6,899 nt of DNA from Chlamydiota bacterium (GTDB lineage: Bacteria; Chlamydiota; Chlamydiia; Chlamydiales; JAJFMB01), in NCBI GenBank assembly GCA_021772355.1, contig JAJFMB010000010.1, positions 1 through 6,899 on the forward strand, given 5' to 3'. The notes under the pieces are model-generated. The model did no database searches. It was not told the origin of the DNA and saw nothing but the letters and a program-made list of their open reading frames with translations. How positions within the stretch are numbered: position 1 is the first letter of the stretch; every line of letters starts with the position of its first letter. Positions 1 through 4,309 of this stretch are shown in pieces. A program made the position numbers and the translations under genes.

Positions 1-1
1 T

Positions 2-478
2 CACAATCTCAATGTCACTTTACCGGCCGGTTATCCTGAATTGATCAAAAATTTCTGTCAAACATACGCTAACCACATTTCTCCTCTTGAAGGTGTTCAT
101 GAACTTTTAAACTCTCTTTCAAGTCGCTACAAATTGGCCTTAATTACCAATGGACCCATGGACCTGCAGAATGCTGCTATTGATGCCTCAGGGATTCGCA
201 CCTATTTTGATACCATTTTGATCTCAGGAGACCCACTCGTAAAATTCCGTAAGCCAAACTCGGAAATATTCCAAATGGCGTTGAAAATAACAGATACGAA
301 TCATCAAGATTCGCTTATGATTGGGGATAAAATTGATGTCGATCTTGAAGGCGCAAAGAAGTTGGGCATTCACACACTATTTGTAGGGAAATCTGATGAT
401 GCCAGTGTAAACTCCATTGAAGCTATTCATCACCTTACCGCTCTACTAGAGAGGGATTTTTCATCAACTCACGATTGA
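2..478 (+). CDS. HAD-family hydrolase (YjjG/PGP-like phosphatase), 5'-truncated by window edge
   Basis: The reading frame is open from base 2 to a TGA at 476-478, giving 158 residues with no start in the window, so the true start lies upstream. Three of the four HAD motifs are visible: motif II in ALITNG (the T is the usual phosphate-contacting residue), motif III as the lysine in KFRKPN, and motif IV as GDKIDVD, which supplies the Mg2+-binding acidic residues. The nucleophile motif I (DxDxT) and most of the cap domain would be in the missing N-terminal part. The spacing and the segments KFRKPNSEIF and DLEGAKKLG are typical of the phosphoglycolate phosphatase/YjjG/haloacid dehalogenase-like subgroup, which hydrolyses small phosphate monoesters in the cytoplasm. 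The substrate cannot be told from sequence. The gene converges on the minus-strand gene ending at 497. A TTG at 41 could be read as a start, but it would leave the enzyme without its nucleophile, so it is not chosen. Confidence 0.88.
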   Translation, partial: HNLNVTLPAGYPELIKNFCQTYANHISPLEGVHELLNSLSSRYKLALITNGPMDLQNAAIDASGIRTYFDTILISGDPLVKFRKPNSEIFQMALKITDTNHQDSLMIGDKIDVDLEGAKKLGIHTLFVGKSDDASVNSIEAIHHLTALLERDFSSTHD

Positions 479-483
479 GTTGA
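464..483. repeat. 8-bp inverted repeat overlapping the HAD gene stop codon
   Basis: TCAACTCA (464-471) and TGAGTTGA (476-483) are perfect reverse complements around a CGAT tetraloop, and the HAD stop codon lies in the right arm. Neither strand has a proper T-tract right after the stem, so on its own it is a poor intrinsic terminator. It may act together with the hairpin at 491-511 or stabilise the 3' end. Confidence 0.5.
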
Positions 484-490
484 AAAGGCC

Positions 491-511
491 AAGAAGCTAT
501 TGCTTCTTTTT
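491..511 (+). terminator. Probable intrinsic terminator of the HAD gene, overlapping the convergent gene
   Basis: AAGAAGC (491-497) pairs perfectly with GCTTCTT (502-508) across a TATT loop, and a run of T continues to 511. This is a short but well-formed rho-independent terminator for plus-strand transcription, 13 bases after the HAD stop. The same bases encode the last lysine codons and the stop of the convergent minus-strand gene ending at 497. The stem has only two GC pairs, so efficiency may be modest. Confidence 0.55.
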
Positions 512-925
512 CATACACTCAACGAAACGCTTGGCTTTTTGCTGTAGAATATCATTTAGCATATCCTGAATCTGTTTTTTATCTGTTACACCGTGGGCAT
601 ACATGACATCGGAGAAAACTTCATAGAGTGTTTCTCGGAAAAGTTTGACTGCCTCTTGCTTTTGATTAGGATCTTCTAGGGGATTGGGTTGCATTTTGGA
701 GGCTTTTTCCTCAACAAGGCGAATAACTTCTTCATCTTTTGCAGAAAGCTCTTGTTTAATAGCATCCCACTGATCTTTGGGGACATTAAACTTTTTAAGT
801 GTTTCTAACACAAAAGGTTTTGGATAATAAGTCAGCAGCTGCTCTTTGGAGCATTCCTGCTCTGTCACAGCAAATGCTGAGACATTGATTAACATAGACA
901 CTAGAATTAACAAACCCTTCTTCAT
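497..925 (-). CDS. Small exported protein, paralog of the gene just upstream (copy B)
   Basis: This gene encodes 142 residues with a clear Sec signal peptide: KK at positions 2-3, a hydrophobic core at about 4-18, and a likely cleavage after SAFA (A19). The ATG at 925 has a strong Shine-Dalgarno AAGGAG (933-938) with 7-base spacing. The mature part is predicted mostly helical and highly charged. It aligns without a single gap to the product of 961-1398: both have VP at 48-49, EL at 59-60, PNPLE at 80-84 followed by P86, LF at 95-96, E102 and F104, and exactly two cysteines, C25 and C137. About 30 identities can be counted by eye, so the pair arose by tandem duplication. Two cysteines near the two ends of an exported protein suggest an intramolecular or intermolecular disulfide in the periplasm, which is inference. 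I do not recognise the family. It is the second gene of a two-gene operon, 35 bases after the first. Confidence 0.85.
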   Translation of the reverse strand: MKKGLLILVSMLINVSAFAVTEQECSKEQLLTYYPKPFVLETLKKFNVPKDQWDAIKQELSAKDEEVIRLVEEKASKMQPNPLEDPNQKQEAVKLFRETLYEVFSDVMYAHGVTDKKQIQDMLNDILQQKAKRFVECMKKKQ

Positions 926-953
926 TCTGAAACTCCTTACTTTCCCAAAGCTT

Positions 954-974
954 AAAAGATCTAATCTTTTTTTT
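954..974 (+). repeat. Weak AT-rich hairpin with T8 between and overlapping the two paralogs
   Basis: AAAAGAT (954-960) pairs with ATCTTTT (964-970) around CTA, and the T run extends to 974. It covers the stop codon of the upstream paralog. Read on the plus strand it has terminator form, but no plus-strand gene needs one here. On the minus strand, the direction of transcription, there is only a weak T-run within the stem. It might cause some attenuation between the two paralogs, but with one GC pair it may be chance. Confidence 0.3.
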
Positions 975-1398
975 CATCTAATTGAAGACAAGAATTTAAA
1001 TATCCCTCTCTTTTTTCAAGAATATATTCGAACATTTGCCTGATGTCTCGGTCGTTAGTGATGTTATTAATTTGCATTGTTTCGTTGAAAATCTCAAAGA
1101 GAACGCTCAAAAACAAGCTTTTTGACTCCTCTGCATTGAAAGGATTTTCAAGGGGATTGGGCTTCATGCGCCTAGCTCTTTGTGTTACAATGTAGTTCAC
1201 ATCACGCGCTCGGTATTTAAGTTCGTTGTAGAGGCTATTCATCTGGTTAGTTGGAACACGATAAAGGTTAAATGCCTGAAGCACGGAGTCTTGCTGAAAA
1301 AAACTGTTTTGAATTTCGACAAAACATCCTGGTGAATCATCATAACCATGTACTTGAAAAGGGATAATGAGTAAAAGAAGGACTTTTAACAAATTCAT
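961..1398 (-). CDS. Small exported protein, paralog of the gene just downstream (copy A)
   Basis: This is the first gene of the paralog operon, with 145 residues from the ATG at 1398. A GTG at 1407 would add three residues, but that GTG lies inside the Shine-Dalgarno motif AGGTG (1405-1409), which sits 6 bases before the ATG. Using the ATG also puts both cysteines at C25 and C137, exactly as in the paralog, so 1398 is the better start. The N-terminus MNLLKVLLLLIIPF is a Sec signal peptide, with probable cleavage near G18 (QVHG). The mature protein shares PNPLE at 80-84, P86, LF 95-96, E102, F104, M108, T114, I119, M122 and I126-L127 with its neighbour at identical positions. It lacks any catalytic motif I recognise; a structural or adaptor role in the envelope is a guess. 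From memory, the gene next to folD in C. trachomatis (CT079) is also a small hypothetical protein, and homology to it is worth testing. Confidence 0.84.
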   Translation of the reverse strand: MNLLKVLLLLIIPFQVHGYDDSPGCFVEIQNSFFQQDSVLQAFNLYRVPTNQMNSLYNELKYRARDVNYIVTQRARRMKPNPLENPFNAEESKSLFLSVLFEIFNETMQINNITNDRDIRQMFEYILEKREGYLNSCLQLDEKKD

Positions 1399-1404
1399 TG
1401 CGAT

Positions 1405-1409
1405 CACCT
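1405..1409 (-). promoter_or_regulatory. Ribosome binding site that decides the start of copy A
   Basis: AGGTG read on the minus strand lies 6 bases before the ATG at 1398. It includes the alternative GTG start codon at 1407, which therefore cannot be well served by a site of its own. The stop codon of the remnant ORF in the mobile element (TAG, 1408-1410) overlaps this motif by two bases. Confidence 0.7.
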
Positions 1410-1418
1410 ATTGTGTTC
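1410..1418. repeat. Left target-site duplication (9 bp) of the element
   Basis: ATTGTGTTC directly flanks the left end of the element. The sequence directly after the right end is ATTGCGTTC, which matches at 8 of 9 positions. The single mismatch (T/C) suggests an older insertion. Confidence 0.75.
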
Positions 1419-1438
1419 GGCCTTGTTGCATAAATATT
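1419..1438. repeat. Terminal inverted repeat, left end
   Basis: GGCCTTGTTGCATAAATATT is the perfect reverse complement of 1524-1543. The next bases inward (ACCTGGA) still resemble the other end (GCCCAGGA). Confidence 0.9.
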
Positions 1439-1462
1439 ACCTGGATCTTTGCACAAAAACAA
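1434..1462 (-). promoter_or_regulatory. Candidate outward promoter inside the element for the exported-protein operon
   Basis: On the minus strand a -10-like TAATAT (1434-1439, 4 of 6 consensus) lies 17 bases from a weak -35-like TTGTTT (1457-1462, 3 of 6). Transcription would begin near 1427 and give a leader of about 30 bases before the ATG at 1398, with the ribosome site at a normal place. Because the element begins only 10 bases upstream of that ribosome site, any transcript of the operon must start inside the element or beyond it. The match to consensus is weak. Confidence 0.33.
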
Positions 1463-1523
1463 CTCACCTTTAAATGCTTGCGTTCTTGCAAATCTAAGTG
1501 TTTTTGCATCAAATCTCCTGGGC

Positions 1524-1543
1524 AATATTTATGCAACAAGGCC
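1524..1543. repeat. Terminal inverted repeat, right end
   Basis: This is the reverse complement of 1419-1438 with no mismatch over 20 bases. It is the end nearer the remnant ORF start, and so probably the left end of the parent IS. Confidence 0.9.
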
Positions 1544-1552
1544 ATTGCGTTC
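1544..1552. repeat. Right target-site duplication (9 bp) of the element
   Basis: ATTGCGTTC repeats the 9 bases before the left end (ATTGTGTTC) with one mismatch. Only a length of 9 aligns properly with both junctions. Confidence 0.75.
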
Positions 1553-1555
1553 TAT

Positions 1556-1601
1556 AACCCTTGATTAGAGAATCAAGTCATAATCAGGGTTTAACTTTTT
1601 T
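1556..1601 (+). promoter_or_regulatory. folD leader hairpins: terminator-like fold overlapping an alternative palindrome
   Basis: Two mutually exclusive stems share the same arm. Stem 1 is the perfect CTTGATT (1560-1566)/AATCAAG (1571-1577) with an AGAG loop. Stem 2 pairs AACCC-TGATT (1556-1560 and 1562-1566, bulged T at 1561) with AATCAGGGTT (1582-1591), and T6 follows at 1596-1601 after TAAC. This is the geometry of an attenuator. It could equally be a terminator for transcription coming out of the mobile element, or a repressor operator formed by the CTTGATT palindrome. No known riboswitch was recognised. A TATAAC at 1553-1558 just before it could be a -10 element, but no good -35 lies at the proper distance. 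Confidence 0.35.
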
Positions 1602-1616
1602 ATTCATTGAGGTATC

Positions 1617-1661
1617 ATGCACGAAATCCTTAATTTACGGAAATTTTTTCTGAAATGCTAA
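1617..1661 (+). CDS. 14-codon upstream ORF overlapping the folD start
   Basis: An ATG at 1617 with GAGGT (1609-1613) 3 bases before it opens MHEILNLRKFFLKC and stops at TAA 1659-1661. The stop lies 1 base past the folD start codon (1655-1657), in another frame. folD itself has no evident Shine-Dalgarno motif (TTTTTTCTGAA precedes its ATG), so ribosomes ending this short ORF could re-initiate at folD. The spacing of the ribosome site is shorter than ideal. No regulatory codon run is obvious apart from the leucine and phenylalanine codons. It may be chance. Confidence 0.3.
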   Translation: MHEILNLRKFFLKC

Positions 1662-2524
1662 TTGATGGCAAAGCGATTGCCGCAACGATTCAAAAAGAGA
1701 TTAAAGACACAATCGAACAGCTACCTGGGCGTAAGCCTTGTCTTGCTGTAATTCTGGTTGGAAACCACGCTCCATCGCAAATCTACGTACGTCGCAAAAC
1801 CGAGGCGTGTGCTGAAGTTGGCATCATCTCGATCAAGCGAGAACTTCCCCCAACAATTGCAGAAGACCATCTTTTGCAGGAGGTCAAGCAGCTTAATAAC
1901 GATCCGGCAGTCGACGGCATCTTAGTACAGCTTCCTCTCCCCTATCACATCAATCCTATGCACGTCATCAACAGTATTGATCCTTTAAAAGATGTCGACG
2001 GATTTCACCCAATCAATGTTGGTAAGCTATTGAGTGGTGACCGCGATGGCTTTATCCCTTGCACCCCTTTGGGAATCAAAGTGATGTTGGAAAGAATGGA
2101 GGTCGAGGTAGCGGGCAAGCACGTTTTAGTAATAGGACGCAGTAATATAGTCGGCAAGCCGATGGCAGCTCTTTTGATGCAGAATCAGTCTTTTGGAAAT
2201 GCCACGGTAACCATTGCTCATCGCCACTCCACTCAACTGAAGCAGCTTTGCCAAATGAGCGACATTGTGATCATTGCCATTGGCAAACCACATTTTCTAA
2301 CTGCTGACATGGTTAAAGAAGGCGCTGTTATCATCGATGTGGGAATCAACAAGATAGCTGATTCGAGCAAAAAAAGCGGCTATCGCATTGTTGGCGATGT
2401 GGACTTTCCTAATGTGAAAAAAAAATGTCGCTACATCACTCCTGTTCCCGGAGGAGTTGGCCCAATGACTATCGCGATGCTTTTGCAAAATACTCTACAA
2501 AGCTTTCAAAACCAAGATGAATAG
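1655..2524 (+). CDS. folD: Bifunctional methylenetetrahydrofolate dehydrogenase/cyclohydrolase FolD
   Basis: This is a full-length FolD of 289 residues. It interconverts 5,10-methylene-THF, 5,10-methenyl-THF and 10-formyl-THF in the cytosol, supplying one-carbon units for purines and formyl-methionine. The catalytic segment SQIYVRRK carries Y44 and the general-base lysine K48 (aligned with Tyr50 and Lys54 of the E. coli enzyme). DGILVQLPLP at 87-96 contains Q92, and KDVDGF at 112-117 contains D115. The NADP-binding Rossmann part shows PCTPLG (135-140), GRSNIVGKPMA (161-171) and VIIDVGIN (225-232). The C-terminal signature TPVPGGVGPMT is at 262-272. All key residues are present. An A9 run at 2417-2425 encodes the lysines at 255-257. 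No strong ribosome site precedes the ATG and there is no other in-frame start before an upstream stop at 1631-1633. The gene overlaps apbE by 8 bases, so the two are cotranscribed and probably translationally coupled. Confidence 0.97.
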   Translation: MLIDGKAIAATIQKEIKDTIEQLPGRKPCLAVILVGNHAPSQIYVRRKTEACAEVGIISIKRELPPTIAEDHLLQEVKQLNNDPAVDGILVQLPLPYHINPMHVINSIDPLKDVDGFHPINVGKLLSGDRDGFIPCTPLGIKVMLERMEVEVAGKHVLVIGRSNIVGKPMAALLMQNQSFGNATVTIAHRHSTQLKQLCQMSDIVIIAIGKPHFLTADMVKEGAVIIDVGINKIADSSKKSGYRIVGDVDFPNVKKKCRYITPVPGGVGPMTIAMLLQNTLQSFQNQDE

Positions 2525-3500
2525 AGCGATTGCCGGACTTCTACTTTGCTTTCTTTTCAACAGCTGTCAATCCCCTCAAGAATCCCCTTCTACAACAGTA
2601 TTTTCCGGCACGGCTATGACCATCGATTACAAAATTATCATTGGTCAACATATTGGTCCCCATAAAAAACACATGCTCGAAACTCTTATTTACCAGACTT
2701 TAGATGAAATTGATCGCGTGTATAACAAATGGAATCCCGAATCCGAGCTTTCACAACTCAACACTCTAGGCGCCTACCAAGTTGTCTCGATTTCTCAAGA
2801 AATGGAGCGGTTTTTGCACTTTACCCAACAGATTGTGAAATTGAGCGAAGGGCGCTTTGATCCAACGATAGAACCTTTACAAGCCCTCTGGAAATCACAC
2901 CTCATCGAGGGCATAAGCCCATCAAAAGAGGCCATAGCCGAATTGATTCCTACAGTTGGCTGGGATAAAATCCACTTTGAAAATGGAAGATTTTTTAAAG
3001 AACATGAAAAGTGCAGTTTAGACTTAGGCGGTATTGCTAAAGGATATTGTGTCGATCTTATGGTTGAGCGTCTTTTGCAAGCAGGCTTTCCCAACACCTA
3101 TGTTGAGTGGGGCGGAGAAATTCGCACACACGGTCAACACCCCACCAACCGCCCTTGGAAAATTTGCATCAGCAATTTAGGCGATGACAATCCTGAAAAT
3201 GCTATTGCAACACTTTCTTTGTGCGACGAAGCAATTGCGACAAGTGGAGACTATCTGCAAAATTGGACAGTTGATGGCACAACTTACTGCCATGTGATCG
3301 ATCCCAAAACATTCCAACCTTTAAAAATCCATTCCAACAGCATCGCAAGCACAAGCGTGATCGCTCCTAATTGCGCGTTAGCCGATGGTTTAGCAACAGC
3401 GGCAATGCTATTCCCTACTGTTGAATTAGCCTCTGACTGGGCAGTGAGCATTCAGAAGGAATATCCCAATACACAGTTTTGGATCATTAAAAGAGAGTAG
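2517..3500 (+). CDS. apbE: FAD:protein FMN transferase ApbE, putative lipoprotein
   Basis: This is a complete 327-residue ApbE-family protein. The family transfers FMN from FAD to a threonine or serine of exported or membrane-bound acceptors such as NqrB/NqrC of the Na+-translocating NADH:quinone reductase, acting on the outer face of the inner membrane. Family motifs appear in order: GTAMT at 31-35, NPESELSQLN at 73-82, GRFDPTIEPL at 112-121, LDLGGIAKG at 168-176, VEWGGE at 196-201, ATSGDY at 241-246, HVIDP at 258-262, and the metal-site ADGLATA at 288-294 with D289 and T293. The N-terminus is a lipoprotein-type signal ending FNSC with C17, although F and N at -3 and -2 are an unusual lipobox. 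The start overlaps the folD end by 8 bases and has no clear ribosome site of its own. The stop is only 2 bases from the convergent chaperone gene, leaving no room for a separate terminator. Confidence 0.95.
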   Translation: MNRAIAGLLLCFLFNSCQSPQESPSTTVFSGTAMTIDYKIIIGQHIGPHKKHMLETLIYQTLDEIDRVYNKWNPESELSQLNTLGAYQVVSISQEMERFLHFTQQIVKLSEGRFDPTIEPLQALWKSHLIEGISPSKEAIAELIPTVGWDKIHFENGRFFKEHEKCSLDLGGIAKGYCVDLMVERLLQAGFPNTYVEWGGEIRTHGQHPTNRPWKICISNLGDDNPENAIATLSLCDEAIATSGDYLQNWTVDGTTYCHVIDPKTFQPLKIHSNSIASTSVIAPNCALADGLATAAMLFPTVELASDWAVSIQKEYPNTQFWIIKRE

Positions 3501-3502
3501 CG

Positions 3503-4006
3503 CTAAGAATTAAGATTTTTTTTAGCATCTAGAGCGTGCTGTTTAATAGATTCATGCTCAGGCCTCTTACCTGCGTACATGATAGCAAGCTCTAAGGAAG
3601 CTAAAGCGTTACCAAGATCTCCCAACTCCTTGTAGCAAGCGGCGGAATGGAAGTGTGGAACCGGATTTTCTACGTTAATTAATATAGCCGTCGCATAGGC
3701 GATAAGCGCTCCATCATATTTGTGGGAAAGCTGTTCACACATGCCCAAGCCGAGCCAATAGTTATAAACATAAGGATTTAAGGTTGTGAGAAAAATAAAA
3801 GCGTCACCAGCTTCCTGATACTGCTGATGCTGAAAAAGCTTATAGGCCACTTGATAAAATTTTTCCATCGTCTCAGGTGTATAACCTATGATTTCCTGCA
3901 GAACCTTTCCCTCGTTGATTTTCCGACGCAAAAGCTCCGGATCTTTGAGTTTATCCAAGGCATCTTTAGGAATTCTAAATTCTTCCATTTCCTCAAGAGG
4001 ATCCAT
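3503..4006 (-). CDS. SycD/LcrH-family type III secretion chaperone (TPR protein)
   Basis: This 167-residue protein is a class II (translocator-type) type III secretion chaperone. It has the N-terminal helix region with DPLEEMEEF, then about three tetratricopeptide repeats at roughly 45-78, 79-112 and 114-147. The family hallmarks are visible as YKLFQHQQYQEAGDAF at 55-70, YWLGLGMCEQL at 83-93 and the third repeat beginning PVPHFHSAACYKELG at 115-129. Such chaperones hold hydrophobic translocators or needle-type substrates soluble in the bacterial cytoplasm before secretion. The ATG at 4006 has AAGGGA (4013-4018) overlapping the previous stop, with 6-base spacing. It is the last gene of a three-gene operon. 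Chlamydiae usually have more than one such chaperone (LcrH_1/Scc2, LcrH_2/Scc3), each beside CopB/CopD-type translocators. Here no translocator gene follows. Which paralog this is cannot be decided by eye. Confidence 0.88.
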   Translation of the reverse strand: MDPLEEMEEFRIPKDALDKLKDPELLRRKINEGKVLQEIIGYTPETMEKFYQVAYKLFQHQQYQEAGDAFIFLTTLNPYVYNYWLGLGMCEQLSHKYDGALIAYATAILINVENPVPHFHSAACYKELGDLGNALASLELAIMYAGKRPEHESIKQHALDAKKNLNS

Positions 4007-4017
4007 GTTCTTTCCCT

Positions 4018-4296
4018 TTACGGCTTGATGACATTTTTATCTTTAGGAGTCTGCTGCTCATTCTCTATCTCCTCTAAGATGAGAAGATAACCATGACCAA
4101 AGCGAGAACGAAATTCGTTCACATTTTCATAGATATGAGAGCGAACTTTCTGAGCATAGGTTTCAAACGGTTCTAAGTCTGTCTGATGTTCATCTTTCAA
4201 ACTGTCTGTAATAACTTCTGCAAATTCTTCCATCGAACGCTCAAGTTCTGGATTTAGCCTATCGGCAATTTCTGCCTTTGATTTTTTCTTCACCAT
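4018..4296 (-). CDS. Small charged helical protein in the type III chaperone operon
   Basis: This is a 92-residue hypothetical protein with a strong ribosome site, AGGAG at 4302-4306, 5 bases before the ATG. It has a lysine-rich start (KKKSK), a predicted helical body at about 16-80 with heptad-like hydrophobics, an acidic excess, and a charged tail. No signal peptide or membrane segment is present. Gaps of 13 and 11 bases to its neighbours place it firmly in the operon between the 121-residue protein and the SycD-like chaperone. Its size and helical nature would suit a small co-chaperone of the YscE/CdsE kind, but I see no diagnostic motif, so this is a context-based suggestion only. Confidence 0.8.
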   Translation of the reverse strand: MVKKKSKAEIADRLNPELERSMEEFAEVITDSLKDEHQTDLEPFETYAQKVRSHIYENVNEFRSRFGHGYLLILEEIENEQQTPKDKNVIKP

Positions 4297-4309
4297 AACT
4301 TCTCCTCTT

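Larger units (their letters stand above)
1408..1509 (-). pseudogene. 33-codon remnant ORF of the insertion element, probably transposase N-terminus joined to the far end
   Basis: On the minus strand an ATG at 1509 has a strong Shine-Dalgarno AGGAG (1515-1519) with 5-base spacing and opens a 33-residue ORF, starting MQKHLDLQERKHL and ending at TAG 1408-1410 just outside the element. The start lies 34 bases inside the element's end, as expected for a transposase start codon next to a left terminal repeat. The first 14 or so residues look like a transposase beginning. The rest would be sequence from the other end, fused by an internal deletion. The ORF ends over the Shine-Dalgarno of the next gene, so if translated it would carry ribosomes to the start of copy A. 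No catalytic DDE residues remain. Transposase origin is inference. Confidence 0.45.
1419..1543. mobile_element. 125-bp MITE-like element, internally deleted IS (IS5 family/IS903-like ends)
   Basis: The two ends are perfect 20-bp inverted repeats (1419-1438 and 1524-1543, GGCCTTGTTGCATAAATATT). The similarity continues imperfectly for roughly 20-25 more bases on each side. A 9-bp direct repeat with one mismatch flanks it, so this is an inserted transposable element rather than a plain hairpin. It is far too short for a transposase and keeps only a remnant ORF. The GGCyTTGTTGnATAAAT-type end and the 9-bp duplication fit the IS903 group of the IS5 family as I remember it. Family assignment is moderate confidence; the structure is seen directly. 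Such elements move only if a full-length relative supplies transposase. It sits in the divergent intergenic region between the exported-protein operon (left, minus) and folD (right, plus) and so separates both from their ancestral upstream sequence. Confidence 0.85.

Noticed and set aside
41..478. TTG at 41 as the start of the HAD protein
   Set aside because: The frame is open to the window edge, and starting at 41 would remove the DxDxT nucleophile motif that every active HAD enzyme needs. A truncated gene is the simpler reading.
464..483. Inverted repeat as the main intrinsic terminator of the HAD gene
   Set aside because: There is no T-tract following the stem on either strand. The hairpin at 491-511 is a better candidate.
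795..1043. Overlapping small ORFs on both strands between the two exported paralogs
   Set aside because: They lie across the signal peptide of copy B and the end of copy A in other frames and have no supporting signals.
1399..1407. GTG at 1407 as the start of exported protein copy A
   Set aside because: The GTG is part of the AGGTG ribosome site of the ATG at 1398, and only the ATG start aligns gaplessly with the paralog.
1340..1525. 61-residue minus-strand ORF running from the mobile element into copy A in another frame
   Set aside because: It is a chance frame across the insertion junction, overlaps the real signal peptide coding region, and has a sequence with no domain character.
1530..1558. 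folD promoter with -10 TATAAC (1553-1558) and a -35 inside the element's right end
   Set aside because: The -10 is good (5 of 6), but at 16-18 bases spacing the -35 candidates are TATGCA, TTATGC or ATGCAA, none close to TTGACA.
2795..3097. 100-residue minus-strand ORF inside apbE
   Set aside because: apbE motifs continue unbroken on the plus strand through this region. The antisense product resembles nothing and has no ribosome site.
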